Of a stretch of 64,000 nucleotides of DNA, positions 17,773-26,444 are shown piece by piece. Origin of the DNA: Flagellimonas meridianipacifica (lineage in GTDB: Bacteria > Bacteroidota > Bacteroidia > Flavobacteriales > Flavobacteriaceae). Position 1 is the first letter of the stretch, and every line of letters starts with the position of its first letter. The translations under genes were made by a program, and so were the position numbers. The notes below the pieces were generated by a model, which saw only the letters and a program-made list of their open reading frames with translations, did no database searches and was not told the DNA's origin. The stretch lies in assembly GCF_003001695.1 (NCBI RefSeq), contig NZ_PVYX01000001.1:1364001-1428000 (forward strand). Reading direction: 5' to 3'.

Positions 17773-18471
17773 TTAATTGGACAAAGCAAACTTTACATTG
17801 ACCGAAGTCTGCACTTTGATTTGTTCAAAATCTATGTCGAGCGGCTCGGCTTCGGCCATATCCATGGCCATAGACTTCATTTCCATGCGAGGTGCTTGGG
17901 CCCTGGGGTAATAGGGTATGGAAGAGTCTACAATATGGATTGCATTACCAACTGTTTGGTTCAAGGGAGCAGTAAGGGCTTCAGCCTTTTTCTTAGCTTT
18001 TTTTACCGCCTTTGATTTTAATTCCAGTTCCAAGGCTTCCATTTTGGAATATTCTGTTTTTTCCAAATAGGTATTCGCAATTTTTAGTTTTTCAAGCGCT
18101 GCCAAGGCCTCTCCTGCCTCTTTGCCTGAGTATACCAAGAGGGAATAGCGTTTGCTTTTCAACACATCTTTTTGGCGTAGGAAATACTTCTTGAAATTGC
18201 TGCTCAAATCCTTGATGAATAATTGTTTGTCCAAATCAATTCCTAGTGAGCGAAATGCCTGTGCCATTTTATTTTCTTGTTCTTCAACCGACTTTCTTCC
18301 CTTGGAATCCTTTTCGGTAATCGTAATGCTCAAGTATATTTTGTCCGAGGTCACCAGTGTATCAACCCGGGCGGAAGTCTCTAGGTAGGGAATATCCAGA
18401 AAGCTTTTGGTCTGTCCATAAGAATGGAAAGTAATTACCAATAAAAATAGGGTAATGGTTAACTTTTTCAT
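17773..18471 (-). CDS. Exported SIMPL (DUF541) domain protein
   Basis: 232 residues. Signal peptide (LTITLFLLVITFHSYGQ), then the SIMPL domain with its typical oxidative-stress-protein-like pattern: IYLSITITEKDSKGR, an early helix EEQENKMAQAFRSLGIDLDK, and LELKSKAVKKAKKKAEALT followed by strand VGNAIHIVD. Function is poorly known in bacteria, with links to stress in a few species. Directly upstream of the DUF6265 gene and probably co-transcribed. Confidence 0.82.
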   Translation of the reverse strand: MKKLTITLFLLVITFHSYGQTKSFLDIPYLETSARVDTLVTSDKIYLSITITEKDSKGRKSVEEQENKMAQAFRSLGIDLDKQLFIKDLSSNFKKYFLRQKDVLKSKRYSLLVYSGKEAGEALAALEKLKIANTYLEKTEYSKMEALELELKSKAVKKAKKKAEALTAPLNQTVGNAIHIVDSSIPYYPRAQAPRMEMKSMAMDMAEAEPLDIDFEQIKVQTSVNVKFALSN

Positions 18472-18611
18472 TGAGGTCAGGTTTTAAGATAAATACTGTA
18501 ATGCTAAGTTACTCGATAGAGACCAAAGTCTGTGCCAGAAGTAAAAACATCTAAAAAATCATTATGTTCGTTTAGTGAGCTTTATGGCTACCTTAGTACA
18601 AATACCAATCA

Positions 18612-19910
18612 ATGAAAGAAAACCTGATAAAAAAAGCCATCGAAGTTTTGGAAAACAATTGGCAAGGCGGCTTCACTATTCCTGCACAGGGATTGTACCC
18701 TTTTCAATGGAAATGGGATTCCGGATTTATTGCAGTGGGGTACGCCCATTATGATATGCAGAAGGCGATAAAGGAACTGGAGACGCTGTTGGATGCTCAA
18801 TGGGATAATGGTTTCATTCCCCACATTGTATTCCATAATGATAGTGATACCTATTTTCCCGGGCCAGACTTTCACCAATCCCGATTGCATCCAAAAGCTT
18901 CAAAAAAATATCGTTCAACCGGAATGGTACAACCACCAGTTCTAGGTTTTGTTTTAGAACGAATGTATGATGTTGCAGAAGATAAAAGCACTATTTTGTC
19001 CCATTTGGATAGTCTCATTGATAAAGTTTACGATAATCACGTATACTTTTATGAAAATCGTGATATTCATAATGAAGGTTTAGTCTATATCTATCACAAT
19101 TGGGAGTCTGGAACCGATAATTCCCCCATGTGGGATGACATCTGGCCTACTATGGATTCGCCCGATTACGAATTTGAACGTAGGGACACTACCCACGTAG
19201 ACCCATCACAAAGACCCACAAAAAGAGAGTACGATCATTACCTGCACATCATCGAGATAGCAAAACAGCACGGGTATGACGATGCCAAAATTGCCGAACA
19301 TTCCCCTTTTCTTGTTCAGGACCCCTTGTTCAACGCCATGTTGTTACGTTCCAACGAAGCATTGATTAGATTATATGGATTGCTGAACAGAGGTGTGGAT
19401 GAAATAGCTTACTTACGGTCAAAGCATAGCTTGGGAATTGATAGCATGAACACTAAACTTTTTGATGAGAATTCAGGGGCCTATTTGCACTTTGATCTCC
19501 GTTCCAATAAATTGTTGCCTTACATTTCATCTTCCTCCTTTGCACCTTTGCATGCAGGAATTCCAACAAAGGAAATAGCTTCAAAGTTAGTGGAAACCCT
19601 TACAAATAAGTTTGGGGATAAAGGCAAACTTTTATGCGCTTCATTTGACCCTACACACGAAAAATTCAATCCGAAGAAGTATTGGAGAGGACCTATTTGG
19701 ATAAATATGAATTGGATTGTATTTCAAGGGTTGAAACGATATGGATTTAAAGATTTGGCCGAAAGAGTAAGGAAGGATTCAATTGAACTTGTTGCAAACC
19801 ACGGTTTCTATGAGTATTTTGATTGCAGAAAGAATCATCCAAATGCATATGGAGGGAATAATTTCTCCTGGACGGCAGCGCTTTTGATTGATTTATTGCA
19901 TTCAGATTGA
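18612..19910 (+). CDS. GH63-family glycoside hydrolase, glycosylglycerate-hydrolase-like
   Basis: 432 residues, no signal peptide, so cytoplasmic. The (alpha/alpha)6 fold is suggested by QWKWDSGF (Asp36), NWESGTDNSP (Asp169), GPIWINMNWIVFQGL and FYEYFD (Glu401). The spacing of Asp36, Asp169 and Glu401 is close to that of the catalytic residues I recall for mycobacterial glucosylglycerate hydrolase, and length is similar (about 446). Thermus mannosylglycerate hydrolase is a relative. Downstream are a symporter and a glycerate kinase, which fits release of glycerate plus a hexose. Alternatives in the fold are trehalase-like or alpha-glucosidase activity. Confidence 0.8.
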   Translation: MKENLIKKAIEVLENNWQGGFTIPAQGLYPFQWKWDSGFIAVGYAHYDMQKAIKELETLLDAQWDNGFIPHIVFHNDSDTYFPGPDFHQSRLHPKASKKYRSTGMVQPPVLGFVLERMYDVAEDKSTILSHLDSLIDKVYDNHVYFYENRDIHNEGLVYIYHNWESGTDNSPMWDDIWPTMDSPDYEFERRDTTHVDPSQRPTKREYDHYLHIIEIAKQHGYDDAKIAEHSPFLVQDPLFNAMLLRSNEALIRLYGLLNRGVDEIAYLRSKHSLGIDSMNTKLFDENSGAYLHFDLRSNKLLPYISSSSFAPLHAGIPTKEIASKLVETLTNKFGDKGKLLCASFDPTHEKFNPKKYWRGPIWINMNWIVFQGLKRYGFKDLAERVRKDSIELVANHGFYEYFDCRKNHPNAYGGNNFSWTAALLIDLLHSD

Positions 19911-19957
19911 TGCTTTCATACTAAGGAATAATTGTATAACCAACCAATACTACCTAA

Positions 19958-21562
19958 ATGAACTACATTGACTACATCATTATTATTGTATATCTGGTTG
20001 CCTTTTTGGGCATAGGGTATCTCTTCAAGGAAAACAAAAGTTCAGGAGATTATTTTCTTGGGGGCCGCAGCATGGGGTGGCTTCCTTTGAGTCTTTCCAC
20101 CATGGCAACCCAGCTTTCTGCCATTAGCTTTATTTCTGCGCCGGCATTTGTTGGACTCAAGGATGGCGGTGGACTGCAATGGCTCACTTACGAATTTGGT
20201 GTTCCCTTGGCCATGGCATTTCTTATGGTAGCTCTAATTCCGACCTTATATAAATCTGGAATTGTAAGTGTTTATGAATATCTGGAAAAACGTTTTGATG
20301 CTTCCTCAAGGTTATTGATAAGCTTTGTTTTTCAGATTAGCCGTTCGGTAGCTACAGGTGTAATGGTATATACGATGGCCTTGATTCTTCAGGCAACCGT
20401 TGGGGTCGATTTCTGGATTTCGGTTTTGATTATCGGTGTCATTACGCTCGTTTATTCATTTCAAGGGGGTATGAAAGCTGTTATTTGGGGGGATGTTATC
20501 CAAATGATCATTCTCTTTTTGGGAATCGTGATATGTTTGGCCTATGGTATAAGCGAATTGGGAGGATTTGATAATTTCTTGACCAATGTGGATAAGGAAC
20601 GTATCACTGCGGTGGATTTCACCAAATGGGGCTTTAATAATGCTGATAAAAATGACGAGTTTGGTTTTTGGCCCATGATTATAGGTGGATTCTTTTTGTA
20701 TGCATCCTATTACGGTACGGACCAAACTCAATCGCAACGACTGCTTTCTGCAAAAGGGATGCCTACCATTAAAAAGTTATTATTGGCCAACGGACTTTTT
20801 AGATTTCCTTTGACGCTTACGTATTGTATCATGGGATTGGTCCTAGGTACCTTGTTGGTCCAGGACTTAGGTTTTCAAGAAATGATGGAATCCGTGTATC
20901 AAGCCAATATAGATTCCTTGGAGGGAAAAAAAGCTGATTTAATGGTTCCTGTGTTCATTATTAATTATTTGCCAAATGGTATTATTGGGATTTTGATTGT
21001 AGCCATTATGTCGGCAGCCATGTCTTCTTTAAGTTCGACAGTGAATTCCCTTTCGGCCGTAACTATGGAAGATTTTGTGAAGCGCTTTAAACCGGAAATG
21101 ACCGATTCTAAATACGTGCTAACATCAAGACTTCTATCTCTTTTTTGGGGATTGGTCTGTTTGTTCTTTGCGTTTTTTGCTGGGAATATTGAGGGGACTG
21201 TAATTGAGGTAATCAATAAGGTGAGTTCTGTTTTTTACGGACCCATTCTTGCAGGTTTCATGTTGGCCATCATGACCAAGAAAACCCATGCTCTAGGCGC
21301 GAATATAGGAATTGTGGTAGGGGTTTTGTTCAATATGTACCTGTGGTTGTATGTACCTGAAGTATTTTGGTTCTGGTGGAATGCCATCGGCTGTTTGGTC
21401 ACTGTAGTTGTAGCCATGGTTGTCAGTGCCTTTATCAAGAGAAAGGTTAATGAAGGTTTGGAGGTCGTATATTCCCCCTCGAAAAAAGAAGTGGCACTTT
21501 TACTTGGATTTTTTGCTTTTATCGTGGTATTGAGCATTTATATGCCCAAACTTCTATCTTAA
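19958..21562 (+). CDS. Sodium/solute symporter (SSS family)
   Basis: 534 residues with about 13-14 hydrophobic helices. The N-terminal DYFLGGRSMGWLPLSLS with MATQLSAISFISAPAF is the SSS family signature, and YGTDQTQSQRLLSAK is the conserved loop before helix 8. Solute is taken up with Na+ across the inner membrane. SSS members of this sugar-related subgroup carry hexoses, sialic acid or other small polar solutes. It begins 47 bases after the GH63 gene on the same strand, so the transported compound is probably the hydrolase's substrate. Confidence 0.92.
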   Translation: MNYIDYIIIIVYLVAFLGIGYLFKENKSSGDYFLGGRSMGWLPLSLSTMATQLSAISFISAPAFVGLKDGGGLQWLTYEFGVPLAMAFLMVALIPTLYKSGIVSVYEYLEKRFDASSRLLISFVFQISRSVATGVMVYTMALILQATVGVDFWISVLIIGVITLVYSFQGGMKAVIWGDVIQMIILFLGIVICLAYGISELGGFDNFLTNVDKERITAVDFTKWGFNNADKNDEFGFWPMIIGGFFLYASYYGTDQTQSQRLLSAKGMPTIKKLLLANGLFRFPLTLTYCIMGLVLGTLLVQDLGFQEMMESVYQANIDSLEGKKADLMVPVFIINYLPNGIIGILIVAIMSAAMSSLSSTVNSLSAVTMEDFVKRFKPEMTDSKYVLTSRLLSLFWGLVCLFFAFFAGNIEGTVIEVINKVSSVFYGPILAGFMLAIMTKKTHALGANIGIVVGVLFNMYLWLYVPEVFWFWWNAIGCLVTVVVAMVVSAFIKRKVNEGLEVVYSPSKKEVALLLGFFAFIVVLSIYMPKLLS

Positions 21563-21633
21563 TCTAAATGTATTTGGATAAAAAAAGTCACCCTAAACCG
21601 AACTATATTTGAATCCTATTGCAATTGGGAAAT

Positions 21634-22650
21634 ATGAAAGTACTTACTTGTAGAATAGTTGTTTTTTGTCTTGTTTTATTCATATCTATTTCCGCTTTCG
21701 GACAGAATGATAACCAAATCTATATTCAACCTCCATTTTTGACTGCTGGAGATACGGTCGCGATAGTAGCTCCGGCTGGCATTCTTAAAAACCGAGAAAA
21801 AAGCATTTCAAAAGCGATGGAGATTTTATCTTCATGGGGATTACACCCTATTTTAGGGAAACATCTATATGCCAAGAACAATCATTTTGCAGGTACCGAT
21901 GCCCAAAGGGCGGAGGATTTTCAGAATGCCATGGACGACCCAAGTGTTAAAGCCATTTGGTGTGCTCGCGGTGGATATGGTTCCATGCGGATACTGGATA
22001 AACTGAATTTTTCAAATTTTGGGAAAAGTCCAAAATGGATAGTTGGTTTTTCAGATATTACCGCTTTTCATGGGAAACTTGATCAATTGGGAATTCAAAG
22101 TATGCATGGCATGATGGCCGCGGGCTTGGAATTAAGTGAAGAACTTTCTGATGATACGCAGGAAAACATCAATAGCCTGAAGAAAGCCCTTTTTGGAGAA
22201 GTATTACGATATGATTTGGATTCATCCCCTCACAACAAAAGAGGAATGGCAAAAGGGGTTTTGATAGGGGGTAACCTTTCCCTGCTCCAAGCCAGTCTCC
22301 AATCTGATGCTAACCTGGATACAGAGGGTAAAATTCTCTTTATTGAGGAGATAGGTGAGTACAGATACAGTATTGATAGGATGTTGTATAGTTTGAAGCG
22401 AGCAGGTTATTTTGATGGACTTGCGGCCTTAGTAGTTGGAGAAATAAGCAAGGTAAGAACCAATACAACTCCATTTGGGATGTCAAATGAAGAGCTTATT
22501 TTGGATGTGGTCAAGGAATGCGATTTCCCCGTACTTTTCCATTTTCCCGCTGGACATGGAGATGAAAATAGGACCATGATTTTTGGAGAGGAAGTAACTC
22601 TTGACGTGGGAGTGAAAAAATCCGTAGTAACCTTCGAGAAACAAAATTGA
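21634..22650 (+). CDS. LD-carboxypeptidase (S66 family), exported form
   Basis: 338 residues from the ATG at 21634; a TTG 15 bases upstream is unlikely. A signal peptide (IVVFCLVLFISISAFGQ) puts it in the periplasm, whereas E. coli LdcA is cytoplasmic. Landmarks: GDTVAIVAPAG, IWCARGGYGSMRIL, the nucleophile Ser in WIVGFSDITAFH, GGNLSLLQASL, FIEEIGEYRYSIDRML (Glu), and FPAGHGDENRTM (His). S66 enzymes trim the tetrapeptide of peptidoglycan to a tripeptide; a different amide substrate is possible given the cluster. Its stop overlaps the start of the glycerate kinase gene by one base. Confidence 0.9.
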   Translation: MKVLTCRIVVFCLVLFISISAFGQNDNQIYIQPPFLTAGDTVAIVAPAGILKNREKSISKAMEILSSWGLHPILGKHLYAKNNHFAGTDAQRAEDFQNAMDDPSVKAIWCARGGYGSMRILDKLNFSNFGKSPKWIVGFSDITAFHGKLDQLGIQSMHGMMAAGLELSEELSDDTQENINSLKKALFGEVLRYDLDSSPHNKRGMAKGVLIGGNLSLLQASLQSDANLDTEGKILFIEEIGEYRYSIDRMLYSLKRAGYFDGLAALVVGEISKVRTNTTPFGMSNEELILDVVKECDFPVLFHFPAGHGDENRTMIFGEEVTLDVGVKKSVVTFEKQN

Positions 22651-23801
22651 TGAAGTTTGTCTTGGCACCAGATAAATACAAAGGTTCACTTTCTGGCGAA
22701 GAGTTTTGTGATGCTGTTGAATCTGGTTTGCTTAAGGTATTTCCTAAAGCTCAGGTTTTAAAAAAGCCTTTGGCTGATGGGGGAGATGGAACCCTTGAGG
22801 TAGTCAAGCATTATCTGAACGCCGAAATTGTATCAACGACTGTGCAGGACCCATTGTTTCGGGAAATTAAATCGGACTATCTTTTTTCGAAAGACAAGGG
22901 GGTTGCCTTTATCGAAATGTCCGAGGCTTCGGGATATAAATTATTGTCCAAAACAGAGTTGAATTGCATGAACACAACCTCTTTGGGTACTGGCGACCTC
23001 ATTAAAGACGCTTTGGAAAAAGGTGCCAGAGAGATTGTTCTAGGAATTGGTGGTAGTGCAACCAATGATGGCGGAATTGGAATGGCTACGGCTTTGGGCT
23101 ATCAATTTTTGGACTCAGATGGAAATGAAATCAAACCTATTGGAAAGAATCTAAGTGCCATAAGCCGAATTGATGGTACAAATATTCATCCCAAATTACA
23201 GGGAGTAGAGTTCAAAGTGGCTTGCGATGTGAAAAACCCCTTGCACGGGAAAGAAGGAGCTGCCTTTGTGTATGGCCCCCAAAAGGGAGCAACGCCGGAA
23301 GATGTCATCGCACTGGATAATGGACTTCAAAACTTTGCAAAGGTGGTCCATAAAGAGTTTGGAATAGATGTACAAAACATTCAAGGAGCTGGGGCAGCAG
23401 GGGGAATGGGAGCAGGAGCAGTTGTTTTTTTGAAGGCTTCCCTTGCTTCGGGCATTGATTTGATTAAGGAAATGGCTCAATTCGATGAAGCGATACAAGG
23501 TTCAGATTGGATTATTACTGGTGAGGGTCAATTGGATAAGCAAACTTTATCGGGTAAAACGATTGCCGGTGTACTGCAAGCTGCCAAAAACTATCAAATT
23601 CCCGTGGCCGCTTTTTGTGGTTCGGTTTCGGTCAGTATTGAAGATTTGGAAACTATGGGACTGGATTATGTAACCTCTATAATCAATCAACCGGGAACAT
23701 TGCAGGAGGTAAAGGACAAAAGCTTTGAGAATTTAGTGTTGACCGCTTATAATTTTGCCAAAGTCTTGAGAGTGAAAGAAAATAATTCAATCAAAGGGTA
23801 A
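22650..23801 (+). CDS. Glycerate kinase (GarK/GlxK type)
   Basis: 383 residues. Phosphorylates D-glycerate, in this family usually to 2-phosphoglycerate, which enters lower glycolysis. Family motifs: LAPDKYKGSLSGEEFCDAV at the N-terminus, KPLADGGDGTLE, LGIGGSATNDGGIGMATALG, GAGAAGGMGAGAV and ITGEGQLDKQTLSGKTI. The ATG at 22650 shares its A with the stop of the S66 gene (TGATG), so the two are translationally coupled. The placement after GH63 and symporter genes is the main support for a glycerate-yielding pathway. Its last 15 bases overlap the convergent gene at 23787. Confidence 0.93.
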   Translation: MKFVLAPDKYKGSLSGEEFCDAVESGLLKVFPKAQVLKKPLADGGDGTLEVVKHYLNAEIVSTTVQDPLFREIKSDYLFSKDKGVAFIEMSEASGYKLLSKTELNCMNTTSLGTGDLIKDALEKGAREIVLGIGGSATNDGGIGMATALGYQFLDSDGNEIKPIGKNLSAISRIDGTNIHPKLQGVEFKVACDVKNPLHGKEGAAFVYGPQKGATPEDVIALDNGLQNFAKVVHKEFGIDVQNIQGAGAAGGMGAGAVVFLKASLASGIDLIKEMAQFDEAIQGSDWIITGEGQLDKQTLSGKTIAGVLQAAKNYQIPVAAFCGSVSVSIEDLETMGLDYVTSIINQPGTLQEVKDKSFENLVLTAYNFAKVLRVKENNSIKG

Positions 23802-24182
23802 CAAATCCGGTTCCAAAAAGTTCTTTTTGGCTTCAAGGGAAGTATAGATATCGAATCCGTAGTGGCTTGCCATCAAATCCTTGAAATTAAACTTTAGTCT
23901 TGGGTTCTCTATAATGAAGCTTTGGAAATCCGAGCAATTTGATTTCAACATAAAATGATAAACAGCACGTACGGCAGCAATGGTCAACGTTTTATTGAAT
24001 TTATCTGGAACACCAAGTTTGGTGGTGTACCCTTGAATTTGATTTACAATATTGGAAATTGCTTTATCAATACCGTATTGGGTAATATGAATCCAAGCCA
24101 ATCGAATATGGGCTTCATGTGTGAAAAGCTCTGGAGGCAATATGCCCGCTTCAAATTGTTTTTCGAACTCTGAATTTGTCAT
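23787..24182 (-). CDS. Conserved hypothetical protein, cytoplasmic
   Basis: 131 residues. No signal peptide. Mostly helical; the opening FEAGILPPELFTHEAHIRLAW carries His-Glu-His residues, and NKTLTIAAVRAVYHFM is a probable core helix. I recall similar small proteins in Flavobacteriia without assigned function. It ends inside the convergent glycerate kinase gene (15 bases) and starts 3 bases after the GNAT gene stop, so it is probably co-transcribed with that gene. Confidence 0.68.
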   Translation of the reverse strand: MTNSEFEKQFEAGILPPELFTHEAHIRLAWIHITQYGIDKAISNIVNQIQGYTTKLGVPDKFNKTLTIAAVRAVYHFMLKSNCSDFQSFIIENPRLKFNFKDLMASHYGFDIYTSLEAKKNFLEPDLLPFD

Positions 24183-24185
24183 CGA

Positions 24186-24785
24186 TTAGGGGTATTTTTT
24201 GTTCATTTTATATTCCAAAGACATTTTTACGGTTGGCCATTCGCTGTTTAAGATAGAAAAGATAACCGTATCTCTTATATTTCCCATCTTATCAATACGA
24301 TGGTTTCGGATAATTCCATCCTGTTTGGCCCCCAATCTCAAAATCGCATTACGAGAAGGAAAATTAAAAAAGTTAGTCTTAAACTCTACGGCAATAGCAT
24401 CCAAGGTTTCGAAAGCATGCTGGAGCAAGAGGTATTTGCTTTCCGTATTAATTCCTGTACGCTGAACCTTTTGGGCGTACCAGGTGTACCCAATTTCTAC
24501 TCTGCGATTGGGAGCATCTACACTGCAATACCTTGTGGAGCCCACAAGCTTGCCAGATTTTTTTTCAATAATAACAAAAGGTTGGGCGAGACCTTCGGAT
24601 TCCTGTTGTAAAGCAAAATCAACATATGCGTCAAGGCTATCTTTTGAAGGAACAGAAGTGTACCAAATTTCCCAAAGATTCCCATCCGAAGCGGCTTCCA
24701 AAATCTCTGATTTATACGATTCTGTAAGAGGAAGTAACTTTACTAGATTTCCTTCCAACTCAACTGGGTTCAACCATTTAGCCAT
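24186..24785 (-). CDS. GNAT-family N-acetyltransferase
   Basis: 199 residues from the ATG at 24785 (MAKWLNPVELEG); a TTG at 24806 would add 7 residues. RimJ/RimL-type layout: LVKLLPLTESYKSEIL, FVIIEKKSGKLVGSTRYCSV, the acetyl-CoA-binding stretch RRVEIGYTWYAQKVQRTGIN, then AIAVEFKTNFFNFPSRNAI and LGAKQDGIIRNH. The acceptor (protein N-terminus, amino acid or small molecule) cannot be predicted. Probably in a two-gene unit with the downstream hypothetical. Confidence 0.9.
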   Translation of the reverse strand: MAKWLNPVELEGNLVKLLPLTESYKSEILEAASDGNLWEIWYTSVPSKDSLDAYVDFALQQESEGLAQPFVIIEKKSGKLVGSTRYCSVDAPNRRVEIGYTWYAQKVQRTGINTESKYLLLQHAFETLDAIAVEFKTNFFNFPSRNAILRLGAKQDGIIRNHRIDKMGNIRDTVIFSILNSEWPTVKMSLEYKMNKKYP

Positions 24786-24878
24786 AACCGTGATTTTGAT
24801 AATCAAATATAATGTGATTTTAAAGTTGGTTGTTATCTGAATCTTACTTTTGAGATTATAAATCGTGAACTGTGCAAC

Positions 24879-25271
24879 ATGGGACAGAATATAGGATTGT
24901 TGACCTTAGTGGTGAGTGAGTATGATGAGGCCATTGAATTTTATACTCAAAAAATGGGTTTTGATTTAATTGAGGACACGGTCTTGTCTGAAGATAAGCG
25001 CTGGGTGGTGGTTAAACCAAAAGGCTCAAAGGGCAGTGGATTGCTTTTGGCCAAGGTAGCTAATCCGTTACAGGAAAAAAGCGTTGGCAATCAAACTGGA
25101 GGCAGGGTATTTTTGTTTTTGAACACAGATGATTTTTGGAGAGACTATAAAATTATGATTGAAAAAGGGATCACTTTTTTGGAAGAACCCCGGGAAGAAG
25201 CGTATGGGACTGTATCGGTTTTTGAAGATTTATATGGGAACAAATGGGATTTATTGGAGCTAAAAAAATAA
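24879..25271 (+). CDS. VOC-superfamily protein (glyoxalase-like)
   Basis: 130 residues forming two beta-alpha-beta-beta-beta modules: IGLLTLVVSEYDEAIEFYTQKMGF at the start, LLLAKVANP in the middle and FEDLYGNKWDLLELKK at the end. Metal ligands normal for VOC enzymes are partly missing at the first position (no His/Gln near LTLVV), while the terminal Glu is present in LLELKK. It may therefore bind a ligand rather than catalyse. Divergent from the GNAT gene, with its start 93 bases away. Confidence 0.88.
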   Translation: MGQNIGLLTLVVSEYDEAIEFYTQKMGFDLIEDTVLSEDKRWVVVKPKGSKGSGLLLAKVANPLQEKSVGNQTGGRVFLFLNTDDFWRDYKIMIEKGITFLEEPREEAYGTVSVFEDLYGNKWDLLELKK

Positions 25272-25282
25272 GTTGAGAATTC

Positions 25283-25699
25283 CTACTTTCTATCTTTAAG
25301 CCTGTACATGAACTTATGGCCACTCCATTGGTCATCCACTGCGGCTACTTTCGTGTCTACAAGCCCACAATCCTGACCTGCCTTCATAACGGCAAACTTG
25401 TCAATCTCCGTTGGAATTTTTGAAGACTTTTTAGGCCAGCTTATCCAAAGAATACCGTTCTTTTTCAAATTGGGTTTTCCTATTTCAAGACTTGATTCCA
25501 ATTCTTTGGGGGTTGTAGCAAAAATATGGATGAAATCAACTTCTACACTTTCTGAGGAATTAACCAAAACGACTTCATCTGGGAATTCATGGAAAAATTC
25601 AAAATAGGATTTAGGAGCATTAAAGACCTGAACCATAAATCCAGGTTTGATACCTAGTTTTTTAGCCAATGGGGTTCCAGAATAGCCGGCAGTACTCAT
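25283..25699 (-). CDS. DUF3052-like protein
   Basis: 138 residues, cytoplasmic. The N-terminus GYSGTPLAKKLGIKPGFMV is characteristic of DUF3052, followed by VDFIHIFATTPKELE and WISWPKKSSKIPTEID. These are small alpha/beta proteins common in Bacteroidota and Actinobacteria, with no firm function. Convergent with the VOC gene (11 bases between stops). Separated from the downstream LytTR gene by about 50 bases but on the same strand, and upstream of it comes nothing obviously related. Confidence 0.85.
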   Translation of the reverse strand: MSTAGYSGTPLAKKLGIKPGFMVQVFNAPKSYFEFFHEFPDEVVLVNSSESVEVDFIHIFATTPKELESSLEIGKPNLKKNGILWISWPKKSSKIPTEIDKFAVMKAGQDCGLVDTKVAAVDDQWSGHKFMYRLKDRK

Positions 25700-25751
25700 T
25701 TGGTTAGGAGTTTTAAGGAAAATACAAAATATTTAGTCTTGGAGTAACCTC

Positions 25752-26444
25752 TTATTGAACGGAAGTTATTTTCTCCAAAAAGCGCTGTTTGTAAGTTCGC
25801 CCAATTGGTATTTTTTTTCCTTGTACCAAAATCACTTCATGGTTCCAAGATTCTATTTTTGCCATAGCCACTATAAAAGACCGATGAATTCTAACAAAAC
25901 ACTTGGGGTCTAACTTTTCCAGGGTGCTCTGAAGAGTTTGTTTGCTCGAGATGACTTTATCCTGCAGATATACATGAACGTAGTCCCCTTTACTTTCTAT
26001 ATAAAATATCTCGCTGGGGGATACAGGAACGTTTTTTCGTTGGGATTTAAAATAAATGGGCTTTACAACATTTCGAAAATCAACGTTTTCTGAGGACAAT
26101 TTGTTGACTGCTTGCAAAAATCGGGGATACGATATCGGCTTCACCAGATAATCTACAATATTAAATTCATAACCCTGAAGGGCATATTGTGTGTAGGCTG
26201 TGGTTACAATTACCGAAGGTGGATTTATAAAACTTCTTAAAAAATCAAAACCCCGAATACTGGGAAGATGCAAATCCAAAAAAATAAGATCTACGGGATG
26301 GTCTTTTAGATTAACGTGGGCTTCCATAGCATTATAGCTGATTCCATCAAGCTCTAGATATGTAACCTGAGCTATGTAGTCCGCTAGAAGCTCTGCAGCT
26401 AGGGGTTCATCCTCTATGATATGACACTTGATTTTTTTCGCCAA
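25752..26444 (-). CDS. LytTR-family response regulator
   Basis: 230 residues. Receiver domain (about 3-120): acidic pocket IIEDEPLAAELL, phosphoacceptor Asp57 in LIFLDLHLP, Lys in DYLVKPISY. LytTR DNA-binding domain (about 130-230): IFYIESKGDYVHVYL, then FVRIHRSFIVA and IPIGRTYKQRFL. LytTR proteins bind pairs of short direct repeats. The start overlaps the end of the kinase gene by 38 bases, so the two are co-expressed. The nearest candidate target is the divergent exported-protein operon at 27682. Confidence 0.95.
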   Translation of the reverse strand: MAKKIKCHIIEDEPLAAELLADYIAQVTYLELDGISYNAMEAHVNLKDHPVDLIFLDLHLPSIRGFDFLRSFINPPSVIVTTAYTQYALQGYEFNIVDYLVKPISYPRFLQAVNKLSSENVDFRNVVKPIYFKSQRKNVPVSPSEIFYIESKGDYVHVYLQDKVISSKQTLQSTLEKLDPKCFVRIHRSFIVAMAKIESWNHEVILVQGKKIPIGRTYKQRFLEKITSVQ

